A stretch of 64,000 nucleotides of DNA from Massilia violaceinigra (GCF_002752675.1 NZ_CP024608.1:4402001-4466000); one strand, 5' to 3'. Positions 1 to 9,814 are shown, counted from the first letter of the stretch. Notes: generated by a model from the sequence alone, not told the origin. Made by a program: numbers and translations.

Positions 1-152
1 AGGCCACCCTGGCCGTCGTCGGAAAAGGCGCCGATGACATTGACCAGCGCGGGCGACAGGGTGATCACCCGTCCCTCATGGATCATCAGCAGTTCGTAGG
101 GCGCGTCCGCTGCGCGCAGATGGTTGCGGATCAGGATGGGTTGCGTCGGCAT
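1..152 (-). CDS. Partial gene, amino-terminal 50 codons, possible amidohydrolase
   Basis: Only the beginning of this gene is in the window; it reads leftward off the edge. The start is the ATG at 152-150. The visible peptide begins MPTQPILIRNH and contains LLMIHEGRVITL. An opening 'LIRN...GRV' pattern resembles the amino-terminal beta strands of amidohydrolase-type enzymes, but no metal-binding motif lies in the visible part, so this is a weak guess. It follows the LysR gene at 308-1201 in the same direction after a 155-base gap. Confidence 0.4.
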   Translation of the reverse strand, partial: MPTQPILIRNHLRAADAPYELLMIHEGRVITLSPALVNVIGAFSDDGQGG

Positions 153-307
153 GGTGTCTGGGTCGTGTATGAAGAGTGCAAGCGCGCACCGGCGCGCTTG
201 TCATTCATGCATTTTACCCGCGCGGCTTGATTCATCATCGAGATATCCGGCAGGGCAACGCCGGCGTCTTCTTTTCGCGGCAGAACGCGCCCCGACGCAG
301 AATGGCC

Positions 308-1201
308 TCAGGGCAGTTGCGCGCGCAGCCGTTCGATGGCGAAGTCGGCGAACTGGCGCACGCGCGGCGACAGGTGCAGCGCGTGCGGGTACACCACCTG
401 CAGCGGCTCGCTGGGCGCGCTGTACTGCTTGAGCACGCGCACCAGGGAGCCATCGTCCAGATCCGCGCTCACATCCCACAAGGCTTTGTAGAAGATGCCG
501 CCGCCTTCGCGCGCGATGGCCTGGGCGGCGTCGCCGTCGTTGCAGAAGAAGGTCGGCGTGATGGCGGCCGTCACCGGTTTGCCGTCGCGCTCGAACACCC
601 AGTGCCGGGTCGAGTCGGCGCGGTACACGATGCAGGCGTGCCGCACCAGGTCCTCGGGCGTGAGCGGCTCGCCGTGCCGTTCGATGTAGCCGGGCGAAGC
701 GCACATGATGCGGTAACCGGTGGCGACCGGCCGCGCGATCATGCTCGAATCGTTCAGGTTGCCGAAGCGCAGGGCCACGTCGATGGCCGAGTCGACCAGG
801 TCGACGAAGGCGTCCTCGAGACTCAGTTCGATGCACAGGGCCGGATGCTGGCGCTGGAAGGCGGCCACGATGCCGCTCAGGTAACGGCGCCCGAAGCCGC
901 GCGGCGCCGCCACCCGCAGCATGCCGGCGATGCTGGTGCGGCTGTCGGTCATGTCGGCCTCGGCATCCTGCACCTCGGCCAGGATGCGGATGCAGCGCTG
1001 GTGGAAGCGCGCGCCTTCCTGCGTGAGCGATTGCTTGCGGGTAGTGCGGTTGAGCAGGCGCACGCCGAGCCGGTCTTCCAGCGCCGCCATGCGCTTGCTG
1101 ACCACGGCCAGCGACAAGTCGAGTTCCCCTGCGGCATCGGTCATGCTGCCGGTATGCACCACCCGGGCGAAAATGTTGAGATCGAGAATGTTGTCGATCA
1201 T
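308..1201 (-). CDS. LysR-family transcriptional regulator
   Basis: A 297-residue protein of usual LysR length. The amino-terminal 60 residues form a winged helix-turn-helix (MTDAAGELDLSLAVVSKRM, then ALEDRLGVRLLNRTTR), with a two-lobed effector-binding domain from about residue 90. The LNRTTR signature places it in the large CrgA/DsdC-like LysR subgroup. It is divergent from the metallo-beta-lactamase-fold gene that starts at 1305, with a 103-base AT-rich gap between them, so it probably controls that gene. This is the usual LysR arrangement, but the effector cannot be told from sequence. Confidence 0.9.
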   Translation of the reverse strand: MIDNILDLNIFARVVHTGSMTDAAGELDLSLAVVSKRMAALEDRLGVRLLNRTTRKQSLTQEGARFHQRCIRILAEVQDAEADMTDSRTSIAGMLRVAAPRGFGRRYLSGIVAAFQRQHPALCIELSLEDAFVDLVDSAIDVALRFGNLNDSSMIARPVATGYRIMCASPGYIERHGEPLTPEDLVRHACIVYRADSTRHWVFERDGKPVTAAITPTFFCNDGDAAQAIAREGGGIFYKALWDVSADLDDGSLVRVLKQYSAPSEPLQVVYPHALHLSPRVRQFADFAIERLRAQLP

Positions 1202-1304
1202 CCGATTATCAACGCTATGAAGATAGACATTGTCTTTTTAGCCCATGTATCAATGAAAGTGAAATAAATATAATCGATCTCTTTAACACTTTCAAGGATG
1301 CACC

Positions 1305-2294
1305 ATGAACAACACCGCCATGACCGGCTATCTCGCCGCCGCTTTCCTTGCGTTCGGCACGCTGGCGCCGCACGCGCTGGCCCAGATCGCACCAGTGAGC
1401 ACAATGACGAAAGTCCAGGCTGGCTATTATCATTTCAAGGTGGGCAATGTGAACGTGACGGCCTTGTCCGACGGCACCCTGGCGATTCCGCCGGGCGACC
1501 TGCTGACCAACGTGGCGCCCGGGCAAGTGGCCGCGCGCCTGGCGGCGACGTTCCAAGGCACCCATGTCCATGCCTCCGTGAACGCCTACCTGATCGAGAG
1601 CGGCAGCCGGCTGGTGCTGGTCGATACGGGTAGCGGCGAGCTGTACGGGCCGACGCTCAACAAACTGGTGGCGTCCCTGCAGGCGGTCGGCTACCAGCCG
1701 GGGCAGATCACCGACATCCTGATCACGCATATCCACACCGACCACACTGGTGGGCTGATGAATGGCAAGCGCATGGTGTTTCCCAACGCTACCTTGCACG
1801 TCGATGCGCGCGAGCTGGACTACTGGATGAGCGCCACCAATCGCGCCAAGGCACCCGACAACAAACGCCAGCACTTCGACGAGGCGTTGATGAAGGTAAA
1901 ACCGTATGTCGATGCCGGCAAGGTCAAGCCCTTCAACGGCGCCACGCAGCTTGTTCCCGGCCTGCGCTCGGCGCCGAGCTACGGCCACACGCCGGGGCAC
2001 AGTTTTTACGTGCTTGAAAGCGGCGGCGAGAAACTGGTGTTCTGGGGCGATCTGCTGCACGTGGCCGAAGTGCAGATGCCGGACCCGGCGGTCACCATCG
2101 TATTCGATGTCGATCCGGTAGCCGCGGCCGCCGAGCGCAAGCGCGCGTTTACCGAAGCGGCCAGGGAAAAATACTGGGTGGCGGGCGACCACATCGCCTT
2201 TCCGGGCGTGGGCCGACTGCGCGCCGATGGCGACGGCTATCGCTGGGTGCCGATGCCGTACATGAACGACCACGTTGCGCCAGCGGCCAAATAA
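1305..2294 (+). CDS. Secreted MBL-fold metallo-hydrolase
   Basis: A 329-residue protein with a signal peptide of about 27 residues ending ...PHALAQ. The zinc-binding motif HIHTDHTGG lies near residues 141-149, a second histidine is in YGHTPGHS near residue 226, and WGDLLH near residue 246 supplies the bridging aspartate. These are the ligands of the metallo-beta-lactamase fold. It is a periplasmic hydrolase of the group that holds lactonases, alkylsulfatases and related enzymes; the substrate is unknown. It is transcribed away from the LysR gene at 308-1201. The start is the ATG at 1305, shortly after AAGGATGC. Confidence 0.88.
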   Translation: MNNTAMTGYLAAAFLAFGTLAPHALAQIAPVSTMTKVQAGYYHFKVGNVNVTALSDGTLAIPPGDLLTNVAPGQVAARLAATFQGTHVHASVNAYLIESGSRLVLVDTGSGELYGPTLNKLVASLQAVGYQPGQITDILITHIHTDHTGGLMNGKRMVFPNATLHVDARELDYWMSATNRAKAPDNKRQHFDEALMKVKPYVDAGKVKPFNGATQLVPGLRSAPSYGHTPGHSFYVLESGGEKLVFWGDLLHVAEVQMPDPAVTIVFDVDPVAAAAERKRAFTEAAREKYWVAGDHIAFPGVGRLRADGDGYRWVPMPYMNDHVAPAAK

Positions 2295-2481
2295 TCAGGG
2301 GAGGGAAGCTGGTGCCCGGTGTTGAGGCCACCGGACTAGCCTGTCGCCGCATGACAGAGGCGGCGTACACCTTCAGCGTAAGCGCTTGATTGCAGCGCGA
2401 CGCGATCTGCATCTATCGCGCTAGCTCGCCTGCGCGCGAGGCTTGTGGTAGACAAATCGCGCCGGACTGCCCCGCCATCGT

Positions 2482-3696
2482 TCATTTGCTCGGTTGAATC
2501 GCCGGGGCGGGCCGCAATTCCGATAGCCACAGGCCCAGGCCCAGCGCCGGAAAAGCCATCCCGGCCAGCAACACGGCGTGCCAGCCATAGCTCGCGAATA
2601 CCCATCCGCCGAGTGCCGATCCGAGCGCACCGCCGGCGAAGAACAGCGCCAGGTAAATCGCGTTCAGGCGGCTGCGCACCTCGGGCGCCATGCCGAAAAT
2701 GGCGCGCTGGCCCAGCACCAGGCTGGCCGCCACGCCCATGTCCAGAATGATGGACGCCACCACCAGCACCGCCAGCGCCACGTCGCGCGATCCCGGAATC
2801 AGCAACGGCAGGGCAAAGGCAATCACGCCAAGCGACAGGGCGACACCGGTTGCCGGCAGGGTTTTCCCGGCATCGGCCAGGCGGCCGGCAATCGGCGAGG
2901 CGATGGCGCCAGCCATGCCGACCAGCGCAAAAATCGCAATGCCCGTCTGCGACAGTTGAAACTGCGGCCCCGACAGCATCATCGGCGTGACTGTCCAGAA
3001 CAGGCTGAACGCACCGAACAGGCCGGCTTGGTAGGCGGCGCGGCGGCGCAGCACCGGGGTGGTCTTGAACAGGGTCCAGAGCGAACCGATCAGGCGCGCA
3101 TACGGCAGCGTCGAGTCCGGCACCCGCTGCGGCAGCTTGACGCGCAGCACGGCCGCCAGCACCAGGATAAGCACGGCGGCACCGCCGAACACCACGTGCC
3201 AGTTGCTGGCGTCGGCCACCAGGCTGGCCACCGGACGCGCCAGCATGATGCCCAGCAGCAGGCCGCTGACGACTTTGCCCACCACCTGCCCGCGCGTCGC
3301 TTCCGGCGACAGATGGGCGGCAAACGGCACCAGCACTTGCGCCGCCACGGACCCCAAACCGATGGCCAGCGCCGCCGCCAGGAACACCCAGCCGGTGGTG
3401 CTGAAGGCCGCGGTGAGCAGAGCGATGGCGGTCAGCAGCAGCGCGCCGAGCACCAGGCGGCGGTTTTCCAGCACATCGCCGAGCGGCACGATGAACAGCA
3501 GGCCGATGGTGTAGCCGATCTGGGTGAGGGTGACGATCAGGCCGGCGGCCCCGGCGGACAAACCGGTGGCGCGGCTGATGGGCCCCACCAGCGTTTGCGC
3601 GTAATACAGATTGGCCACGATCAGGCCGGCGGCGACCGCCAGCAGCAGCACCATGCCGGACGACATGGCGCCTGCGTGTTCGGTGTTCGGTTTCAT
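2482..3696 (-). CDS. MFS transporter, 12 predicted membrane segments
   Basis: A 404-residue hydrophobic protein with evenly spaced membrane segments in two halves, as in the major facilitator superfamily. The loop after the second segment (PLGDVLENRRL) matches the MFS motif A region. It is likely an inner-membrane drug or metabolite exporter driven by protons; the substrate is not evident. It is divergent from the LysR gene at 3823 across 126 bases, which suggests that regulator controls it. Convergent with the metallo-hydrolase gene across 187 bases that hold no recognisable gene. Confidence 0.88.
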   Translation of the reverse strand: MKPNTEHAGAMSSGMVLLLAVAAGLIVANLYYAQTLVGPISRATGLSAGAAGLIVTLTQIGYTIGLLFIVPLGDVLENRRLVLGALLLTAIALLTAAFSTTGWVFLAAALAIGLGSVAAQVLVPFAAHLSPEATRGQVVGKVVSGLLLGIMLARPVASLVADASNWHVVFGGAAVLILVLAAVLRVKLPQRVPDSTLPYARLIGSLWTLFKTTPVLRRRAAYQAGLFGAFSLFWTVTPMMLSGPQFQLSQTGIAIFALVGMAGAIASPIAGRLADAGKTLPATGVALSLGVIAFALPLLIPGSRDVALAVLVVASIILDMGVAASLVLGQRAIFGMAPEVRSRLNAIYLALFFAGGALGSALGGWVFASYGWHAVLLAGMAFPALGLGLWLSELRPAPAIQPSK

Positions 3697-3822
3697 ATTG
3701 CATCCTCAAAAATCAACTCGCGTTGAACTGAGGACATTGTAGACAAAGCCGGCCAGGTGATTATATGCCCATAATGCACCTATACTTTTCACAATATATG
3801 AACAATCGACCGGAGAACACGC

Positions 3823-4746
3823 GTGGACAAGGTGAAAGCAATGCAAACCTTCGTGCGGATCGTGGAGGCGAACAGCTTTTCGCGTGCGGCCGAGAGTCTG
3901 CGCCTGCCGCGCGCTTCGCTGACGGCGACGATGAAGAACCTGGAAGCTTTTCTCGGCCGCCAGCTGCTCCAGCGAACCACCCGCAAGCTCTCGCTCACGC
4001 CCGACGGGGCGCAATACTACGCCCACTGCATCGAGATCCTGGCGGCGATCGACGCTTCCGAGCAACCGTTTTTCGGCGCCGGCTCGACGCGGCCCAAGGG
4101 CAAGCTGCGGATCGACCTGCCGTCGGCGTTGGCGCGGAACGTGATCCTGCCGCACATTGCCGCTTTTCATGAAGCCTATCCCGACGTCGAACTGGGCATC
4201 AGCATCACCGACCGCCTGGTCGACATGATTCGGGATGGCATCGATTGCGCGGTGCGGGTGGGGCAGTTGCAGGATTCCTCGATGATCGGGCGCCAGATTG
4301 GCGAGATGCGCTTTGTCACCTGCGCCGCGCCATCCTATCTGGCGCGCCATGGTGTGCCAAAGAGCATTGCGGATCTGCACGCGCATCGCAGCGTGGTGCA
4401 TTTTTCCGCGCGCACGGGGCGGCCCTTCGACTGGGATTTCGTGGTGGGCGACGCGGTGACAAGAATCGCCATCAGCGGCCCGATTGCGGTCAACGATGCC
4501 GGCGCCAACCTTATCTGCGCCTTGCAGGGGCTGGGGCTGACGCAGGCCGCCACCTATCAGGTACGCAAGCACCTGGCCGACGGCTCGCTGGTGCAGGTGC
4601 TGGCCGACACGCCGCCCACGCCCATGCCGGTGTCGCTGCTGTACCCGCAGGGACGGATGGCGGCGCCCACACTGGCCGCGTTTGCCGGCTGGCTGGCGGC
4701 GCTGTTCGACAACGACCCGGATCTGGCGCTAGCCGCCCGGGCGTGA
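3823..4746 (+). CDS. LysR-family transcriptional regulator
   Basis: A 307-residue LysR protein with a GTG start at 3823, preceded by CGGAGAAC. The helix-turn-helix (NSFSRAAESLRLPRASLTA) and following wing (LGRQLLQRTTRKLSLTPDG) are in the first 60 residues, with the effector domain after about residue 90. It is divergent from the MFS exporter gene at 2482-3696 and is its probable regulator. Its end lies 3 bases from the end of the convergent alpha/beta hydrolase pseudogene. Confidence 0.9.
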   Translation: MDKVKAMQTFVRIVEANSFSRAAESLRLPRASLTATMKNLEAFLGRQLLQRTTRKLSLTPDGAQYYAHCIEILAAIDASEQPFFGAGSTRPKGKLRIDLPSALARNVILPHIAAFHEAYPDVELGISITDRLVDMIRDGIDCAVRVGQLQDSSMIGRQIGEMRFVTCAAPSYLARHGVPKSIADLHAHRSVVHFSARTGRPFDWDFVVGDAVTRIAISGPIAVNDAGANLICALQGLGLTQAATYQVRKHLADGSLVQVLADTPPTPMPVSLLYPQGRMAAPTLAAFAGWLAALFDNDPDLALAARA

Positions 4747-4749
4747 TGG

Positions 4750-5838
4750 CTATGGTGCCGAGTGCAGGGCAGCCCACGAGCCGATCAGCTCCAGCGCGCT
4801 CGGGGCGATGGTTTCCCCGATGCCGGCCACTTCCGAAAACGCGCCCGTGCCGGCAGTCTGGAAAAAGTGGTTCAAGCCCGCCAGGCGCTTGACGCTGGCG
4901 TTGGGGTTGCCGGCCAGCGCGCGCGTGAGGGCAGGGATATTCTCTTCCGCCATGACCACCTGGTCTTTTTCGCCGACCAGGGCCAGGATGGCGCAACGCG
5001 GCCGCTGCAGCACCGGCACCGGGTCCGATGCCAGGAAGCTGCGCATCCATGGCGAGAGCAGGGGCGCCAACTCGTCCGGCGACCAGGCGCGGCCGTAGCG
5101 CTTCTGCGCGTCCAGATACAGCTGGCGGGCGCGGCTTTCGCGCTCGGCGGGCGCCACGTCGGCGGTCACGGCGGCGAAGACGGCTTTTTGCAGGGCCAGT
5201 TCGCGCTCGATTTCGGTGGCGCTCTTGCCGGCCATTTGCTGCTTGCGGGTACGGTCGAGCAGCATCTGGTCGCCGCGAATGCCGTTTCCAGCCATCATCA
5301 CGACGAACACAATGCGCGGGTCCTTGCCGGCCACCATCGGCGCGATGATGGCGCCTTCGCTGTGGCCGATCAGGCCGATGCGCTGGGGGTTGATGTCCTT
5401 GCGGGAGCGCAGGAAGGCGACGCCGGCTTCGATGTCGGAGGCGAAGTCGGCGGTGGTGGCGGTGTCGAAGCTGCCGTTCGATTCGCCAATACCGCGCTTG
5501 TCGCTGCGCAGCACGGCGAACCCACGCCGGGTCAGCTCATCGGCGAGGACACGGTAGAACTGGTGGCCGAACAGATCGCCGTCGCGATTGACCTGGCCCT
5601 AGCCGGGAACGATGACGATTGCCGGAAACGGACCGGCGCCGGGCGGCACGGTCAGCGTCCCGGCCAGGCGGTCCGGGCCGCCTGGATTGGCGAAGGTAAC
5701 CGTGGTCTGGGAATAGGGGACGGTTGCCGACGGGGTTTGTGTGTGCTTGGGCTTGTCGCTGGCGTACAGCGGCACGGCGATGACGCCGGCGAGGAGGGCG
5801 ATTGTGCCGAGAATACGGATGGGGGCGTGCTTGAGCAT
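4750..5838 (-). pseudogene. Alpha/beta hydrolase gene interrupted by one in-frame stop
   Basis: Read from the ATG at 5838, codons 1-79 encode a signal peptide and an N-terminal beta domain ending AIVIVPG. A TAG at 5601-5599 follows, after which the same frame stays open to 4750 for another 282 codons. The rest holds the family core: NRDGDLFGHQ, the nucleophile elbow GHSEGA, an acid in GEKDQ and the catalytic histidine in LNHFF. Relatives have a serine at the interrupted place (PGSGxxxRDG), so a TCG to TAG change explains the stop. With the stop repaired the protein would be about 362 residues, normal for these secreted hydrolases. It is a recent pseudogene or a sequencing error; no frameshift is needed. 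Confidence 0.85.
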
Positions 5839-5972
5839 ATGCGGGTTGGGTAATCGGGCAGTTTATCGGGCACCGCCAGAGACCGATGTATGAAAAATTC
5901 GAGGATCATCGGGCCGGGCGCATGGTTTATTGATATATATCATGCAATAATGATTTTCCTAAAACGTTTCAG

Positions 5973-7205
5973 ATGGCATTCATGTTCCCGATCCTTCGTA
6001 CCTTCCGAATCAATCCCTTGTGTCTGGTTATTTCGGGCCTCTTACTCAGCGCCTGCAATGGCTCGTCCGACAGCACACCTGCGCCCGTCCCGCCACCGCC
6101 GCCGCCTGAACCACCTGTCAAGCTCCTGGGCGAAAGCATGGTCGGCAAGCAGTTCAGGCCCGGAGGGATTGCGGTCGATGCATCGGGCACCATCTACGTC
6201 GGCAATGGTTCGCCGGAGCAACTGCCATCCTCGGTCATCACGGGGCCAGTCATTGAAGTCGTGAAGATGTCGCAAACCGGGACGGTTTCTCCCTTCATCA
6301 ATCGAACCAGCACCTATACCAGCGAGGGCGCCGCAGTGGCTCCGGGACAAGTCGTTCAGTTGGTTTTCAATTCCACCAGCCAGACCCTGTATGCGCTCGA
6401 GATGTCCGGTATGGGCTCGTCCTATTCTTATGGCGTCATCCGTCCGATCAGCGCCGCTGGCGTGGTCGGCACGATCCGCCTGGCGGATACGCCGACCCAT
6501 GCGAATGACAGCCGGCTGCCCACCACCATCGCGCAGCGTCCGGTCGCGCTGGCAATCGGCCCGGAAGGTGTGCTTCATGCCTACGGGGCCGGCGACTATG
6601 CCCCGTCCAGCACCCCCGGCGTGGGCTATTTCGGCGTGAGCTTCAATGGCTGGCAGACCGTCAATCCCGACGGCAGCGGGCGGGTCGTGTATTCGCAGGA
6701 ATCGGGCTACAGGAACGGCGGGTACGACCCGCGTGGCCCATTTACTTATACCTATCCCGCCGATCTTGGCGCGACAGCGGGACGGCTGGGCCGTAACGAT
6801 GGCGGCCTGGCCGTCGACAGCGTGGGCAATGGCTACATCGCCGACACGGCCCGCCATGCCATCATCAAGGTCACCCCGACCGGAAGCGCCAGCATTTTTG
6901 CCGGCGCCGTGACGGAGGCGGGCAGCGCCGACGGCACCGGTAAGGCTGCACGCTTCAATCAGCCGACCCAGTTAGTGGTGGACAAGGCCGCCAATGTGTT
7001 CGTGCTCGACCGCGGCAATGCGACCGTTCGCAAGATCACGCCCGCCGGCGTGGTCACGACGGTCCTGGGCGTGGCTGGGCAAGCGCAGACCAAAACCGGC
7101 GAGTTACCCGGTGGGCTGGGAGCGCCGATGGGCCTGGCGATGGATGCGGATGGCCGTTTGTATGTGACTGTGGACAAGGGAGTCGTGCGCGCTAAACTGC
7201 CGTAG
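5973..7205 (+). CDS. NHL-repeat lipoprotein
   Basis: A 410-residue protein with a lipoprotein signal ending LLLSAC, a low-complexity proline linker (PAPVPPPPPPEPP), then repeated beta-propeller blades. The blades show GGLAVDSVGNGYIADTA, LVVDKAANVFVLDRGNATV and GLAMDADGRLYV, the NHL pattern. It is probably an outer-membrane-anchored or periplasmic propeller; such proteins bind ligands or have ring-opening hydrolase activity, and nothing here decides which. The start may be 5973 or the in-frame ATG at 5982; neither has a clear ribosome binding site. Confidence 0.8.
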   Translation: MAFMFPILRTFRINPLCLVISGLLLSACNGSSDSTPAPVPPPPPPEPPVKLLGESMVGKQFRPGGIAVDASGTIYVGNGSPEQLPSSVITGPVIEVVKMSQTGTVSPFINRTSTYTSEGAAVAPGQVVQLVFNSTSQTLYALEMSGMGSSYSYGVIRPISAAGVVGTIRLADTPTHANDSRLPTTIAQRPVALAIGPEGVLHAYGAGDYAPSSTPGVGYFGVSFNGWQTVNPDGSGRVVYSQESGYRNGGYDPRGPFTYTYPADLGATAGRLGRNDGGLAVDSVGNGYIADTARHAIIKVTPTGSASIFAGAVTEAGSADGTGKAARFNQPTQLVVDKAANVFVLDRGNATVRKITPAGVVTTVLGVAGQAQTKTGELPGGLGAPMGLAMDADGRLYVTVDKGVVRAKLP

Positions 7206-7541
7206 GCCTCCTGGCCAAGCGCCGGCATGGGGACTGAGGCTGCGCGCGGGTGTTCGTCGTGCGCAGTTCCCTGCTCCGCAAGCGGCAAGCGCTTGCGCTT
7301 CCCATCCCATCCCGCGAACCATGCGGCGCGCTATGCGGCGCGCGGCCTTCACCGAGAATCGCTACGCCGCTTGGTGATTTTCATAATTGAAACTCCGTTG
7401 CGTTGCTTGCAGAATGAGCCGCAGCCCCGCTACACCGTCCAGTTCATTGATACTAAAGCAATTAGTTTTGGTTATACAATAAATAAAGGAAGCGCTCCCG
7501 ATAAAGAGGTGCGCCAGCGGGGCCTAAGGAGACAATCCACC
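7206..7541. other. Intergenic region upstream of xylR
   Basis: A 336-base non-coding stretch. It holds a 12-base palindrome GCAAGCGCTTGC at 7285-7296, the repeated motif annotated at 7370-7392, an AT-rich promoter-like segment around 7440-7490 with TATACAAT, and a ribosome binding site AAGGAGA at 7526-7532 that sets the xylR start. No gene is seen here. Confidence 0.6.
7370..7392 (+). promoter_or_regulatory. Candidate XylR operator, copy 1 (before xylR)
   Basis: Begins CTTGGTGATTTTCATAATTG and ends AAA. The right part is an inverted repeat TTTCA-TAAT-TGAAA. Copies with 21 of 23 and 18 of 20 matches lie at 16147 and 28861, both also upstream of genes of the xylose/xyloglucan system. It lies about 150 bases before the xylR start, consistent with autoregulation. 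Its role is inferred from position and recurrence. Confidence 0.6.
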
Positions 7542-8765
7542 ATGTTGATGCCAAAATCGCATCGAATCGCATTGCTGTTTAACGCAAACAAGATTTTCGA
7601 TCGTGAAGTTATTGAAGGAATCGCCGCCTATCTGTCGAGCACGCGCAGCTCGTGGGACCTGTTCCTGGAAGAGGATTTCCGCCTGCGCCTGCCCGGCATC
7701 GAAGACTGGCAGGGCGACGGCGTGATCGCCGATTTCGACGACCCGGCGGTCGCCGCCGCCCTCGCGCGCAGCCGCATTCCGGTGGTTGCCGTGGGCGGCT
7801 CCTACGAAAACGTCAACGCCTACCCGGCCGGCGTTCCCTACGTGGCCACCGACAATTTCAAGCTGATCAAACTGGCTTACGAACATCTGATCGAAGCCGG
7901 CCTGCGTCATTTCGCCCTGTTCAGCCTGCCCGAAGCGCAAGAAAACCGCTGGGCCCAGGAACGCGAAAACGCGTTTCGCAGCCTGATGCGGCGCGACCGC
8001 ATGGAAGCCGAAGTCTTCCGCGGCCAGGGCACCAGCGCGCCGTCCTGGGACGAAGCGGTGCAGCAGCAGATCAACTGGCTGCACAGCCTGCCCAAACCCT
8101 GCGGCATCATCGCCGTGACCGATGCCAGGGCGCGCCAGCTGATGCAGGCCTGCATGATCGCCGGCATCGAAGTGCCGGAACAGGTGGCCCTGATCGGCAT
8201 CGACAACGACCCGCTGGCGCGCATGCTCACCCGCATTCCGCTCAGCTCGGTGATCCAGGGCGCGCAGGAAATGGGCCGCGCCGCCGCCCATTTGCTCGAC
8301 CAGATGCTGCACGGCGCGCGCCTGGCCAATACCCGCATCCTGGTGCCGCCGGCCGGCATCAACGTGCTGGCGTCGAGCAAGCACGAACCGGCCAAGCATC
8401 CGCACGTGATGCGCGCGCGCCACTTCATCCGCCAGTACGCCTGCCAGGGCATCAAGACCGGGCAGGTGGCCGATTACGTCGGCATTTCGCGCTCGTCGCT
8501 GAAATCGTATTTCCGCCAGGAGCTCGGCTGCAGCGTGCACGACGAGATCCTGCGCTTCCGCCTGGACGCGGCGATTGCCATCCTCGAGCGCGGCGACTGC
8601 AACCTGGCCAATGTGGCGCTCAGCTGCGGCTTCACCTCGAGCCAGTACATGCACTCCGTGTTCAAGCGCGAGCTTGGCTGCACCCCGCGCGCCTACCAGG
8701 ACCAGGCCCTGCAAGGCCAGGCCGAGCCGGCGCCGGATCCCCAATTTCAACATGCAGATTCGTAA
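7542..8765 (+). CDS. xylR: XylR-type sugar-responsive regulator (LacI-like sensor plus AraC DNA-binding domain)
   Basis: A 407-residue protein. Residues 10-275 look like a LacI/periplasmic-binding sensor domain (RIALLFNANKIFDREV; VALIGIDNDPLARML; RIPLSSVIQGAQEMGRAAA). Residues about 295-395 form an AraC-type pair of helix-turn-helix motifs (VADYVGISRSSLKSYFRQ; NVALSCGFTSSQYMHSVFKR). This fusion is the XylR architecture, which activates xylose genes when xylose binds. The start is the ATG at 7542 behind AAGGAGA; the frame is open further upstream but lacks such a signal. It overlaps the epimerase gene by one base, and three candidate operators in the window fit it as the local regulator. Confidence 0.88.
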   Translation: MLMPKSHRIALLFNANKIFDREVIEGIAAYLSSTRSSWDLFLEEDFRLRLPGIEDWQGDGVIADFDDPAVAAALARSRIPVVAVGGSYENVNAYPAGVPYVATDNFKLIKLAYEHLIEAGLRHFALFSLPEAQENRWAQERENAFRSLMRRDRMEAEVFRGQGTSAPSWDEAVQQQINWLHSLPKPCGIIAVTDARARQLMQACMIAGIEVPEQVALIGIDNDPLARMLTRIPLSSVIQGAQEMGRAAAHLLDQMLHGARLANTRILVPPAGINVLASSKHEPAKHPHVMRARHFIRQYACQGIKTGQVADYVGISRSSLKSYFRQELGCSVHDEILRFRLDAAIAILERGDCNLANVALSCGFTSSQYMHSVFKRELGCTPRAYQDQALQGQAEPAPDPQFQHADS

Positions 8766-9814
8766 TGACGACCAACCAATTCCTTGCCACACCTGCGCTG
8801 CGCGCCGCAGACCAGCTGTTCACCCTGCGCAACGCCAACGACATGCGCCTGACCATCAGCGAGCGCGGGGCGGCGCTGGTGTCGTGGTGGGCGCCGGACC
8901 GGTATGGCAAGGTGGCCGACGTGCTGCTCGGCTATCGCGACGCGCACGGCTATGCCGATAACAGCGCCTATTTCGGCGCCGTCATCGGACGCTGGGCCAA
9001 TCGCATCGCGCGCGGCCGCTTCATGCTCGACGGCGCGCCGGTGCAGACGGCCGTGAATGACCGCGGCAATCACCTGCACGGCGGCGACGATGGCTTTCAC
9101 AAGGCGCGCTGGAAACTGAACGCATCGAACGCCGGCGTGTCGCTGCGCCTTAGCTCGCCGGACGGCGACGGCGGCTTTCCCGGCAAGCTCGACGTGCAGG
9201 TGCATTACCGGCTCGACGACGAAGGCCGCCTCACCATCGACTTCGAGGCGGTGTCGGACGCGCCGACACCGGTCAACCTGACCGCGCATCCGTACTTCAA
9301 CCTGAATGGCGGCAGCGCCGACGTGGGCGACCACATGCTGCAGATCGATGCCGATTTTTATCTCGAGACCGACCCGGGCGGCATTCCGGTCGGGGTGGCG
9401 GCGGTGGGCGGCACGCCGTTCGACTTCCGCCAGCCGGCCGCGATCGGGCCGCGCCTGGGCTGGCCGGATGCGCAGATTCGCCTGGCGGGCGGCTTCGATC
9501 ACTGTTACTGCGTCAAACCGCATGCGATGGGCAGGGCGGGGCCGCTGCGCGAGGTGGCGCGGGTGGTCGACCCGGGATCGGGGCGGCGCCTGCAGGTGTC
9601 GACCACCGAGCCGGGATTGCAGTTCTACAGCGGCAACTGGCTCGATGGCGTGCAGGGCAGGGCGGAACGGCCGTACGCGCGGCACGACGGGTTTTGCCTG
9701 GAAGCGCATGCGTATCCGGATCAGTTGAACGGGCAGTGCGCGGCGGCGGTGATTCTGCGGCCGGGGCAGGTGTACCGGCAGACCACGGTGTACAGGTTGT
9801 CGCTGCAGTCCTAG
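8765..9814 (+). CDS. galM: Aldose 1-epimerase (mutarotase)
   Basis: A 349-residue cytoplasmic-looking enzyme that interconverts alpha and beta anomers of aldoses. Family marks are GAVIGRWANRIARGRF, GNHLHGGDDGFHKARW, the histidine in NLTAHPYFNLNG and the catalytic glutamate in GFCLEAHAYPDQ. The ATG at 8765 overlaps the xylR stop (TAATG), so the two genes are translationally coupled. With XylR and the xylose pathway nearby it most likely supplies the anomer used by xylose dehydrogenase, though galactose freed by the GH35-like enzyme is another possible substrate. Confidence 0.92.
   Translation: MTTNQFLATPALRAADQLFTLRNANDMRLTISERGAALVSWWAPDRYGKVADVLLGYRDAHGYADNSAYFGAVIGRWANRIARGRFMLDGAPVQTAVNDRGNHLHGGDDGFHKARWKLNASNAGVSLRLSSPDGDGGFPGKLDVQVHYRLDDEGRLTIDFEAVSDAPTPVNLTAHPYFNLNGGSADVGDHMLQIDADFYLETDPGGIPVGVAAVGGTPFDFRQPAAIGPRLGWPDAQIRLAGGFDHCYCVKPHAMGRAGPLREVARVVDPGSGRRLQVSTTEPGLQFYSGNWLDGVQGRAERPYARHDGFCLEAHAYPDQLNGQCAAAVILRPGQVYRQTTVYRLSLQS

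Noticed and set aside
5957-5972. AAACGTTT core before the NHL lipoprotein gene, similar to the palindrome before xylG
   Set aside because: Only the inner 8 bases are symmetrical and flanks differ; too short to claim as the same operator.
7285-7296. Palindrome GCAAGCGCTTGC upstream of xylR
   Set aside because: Lies 80 bases after the lipoprotein stop without a T run and has no second copy upstream of a related gene, so neither terminator nor operator can be supported.
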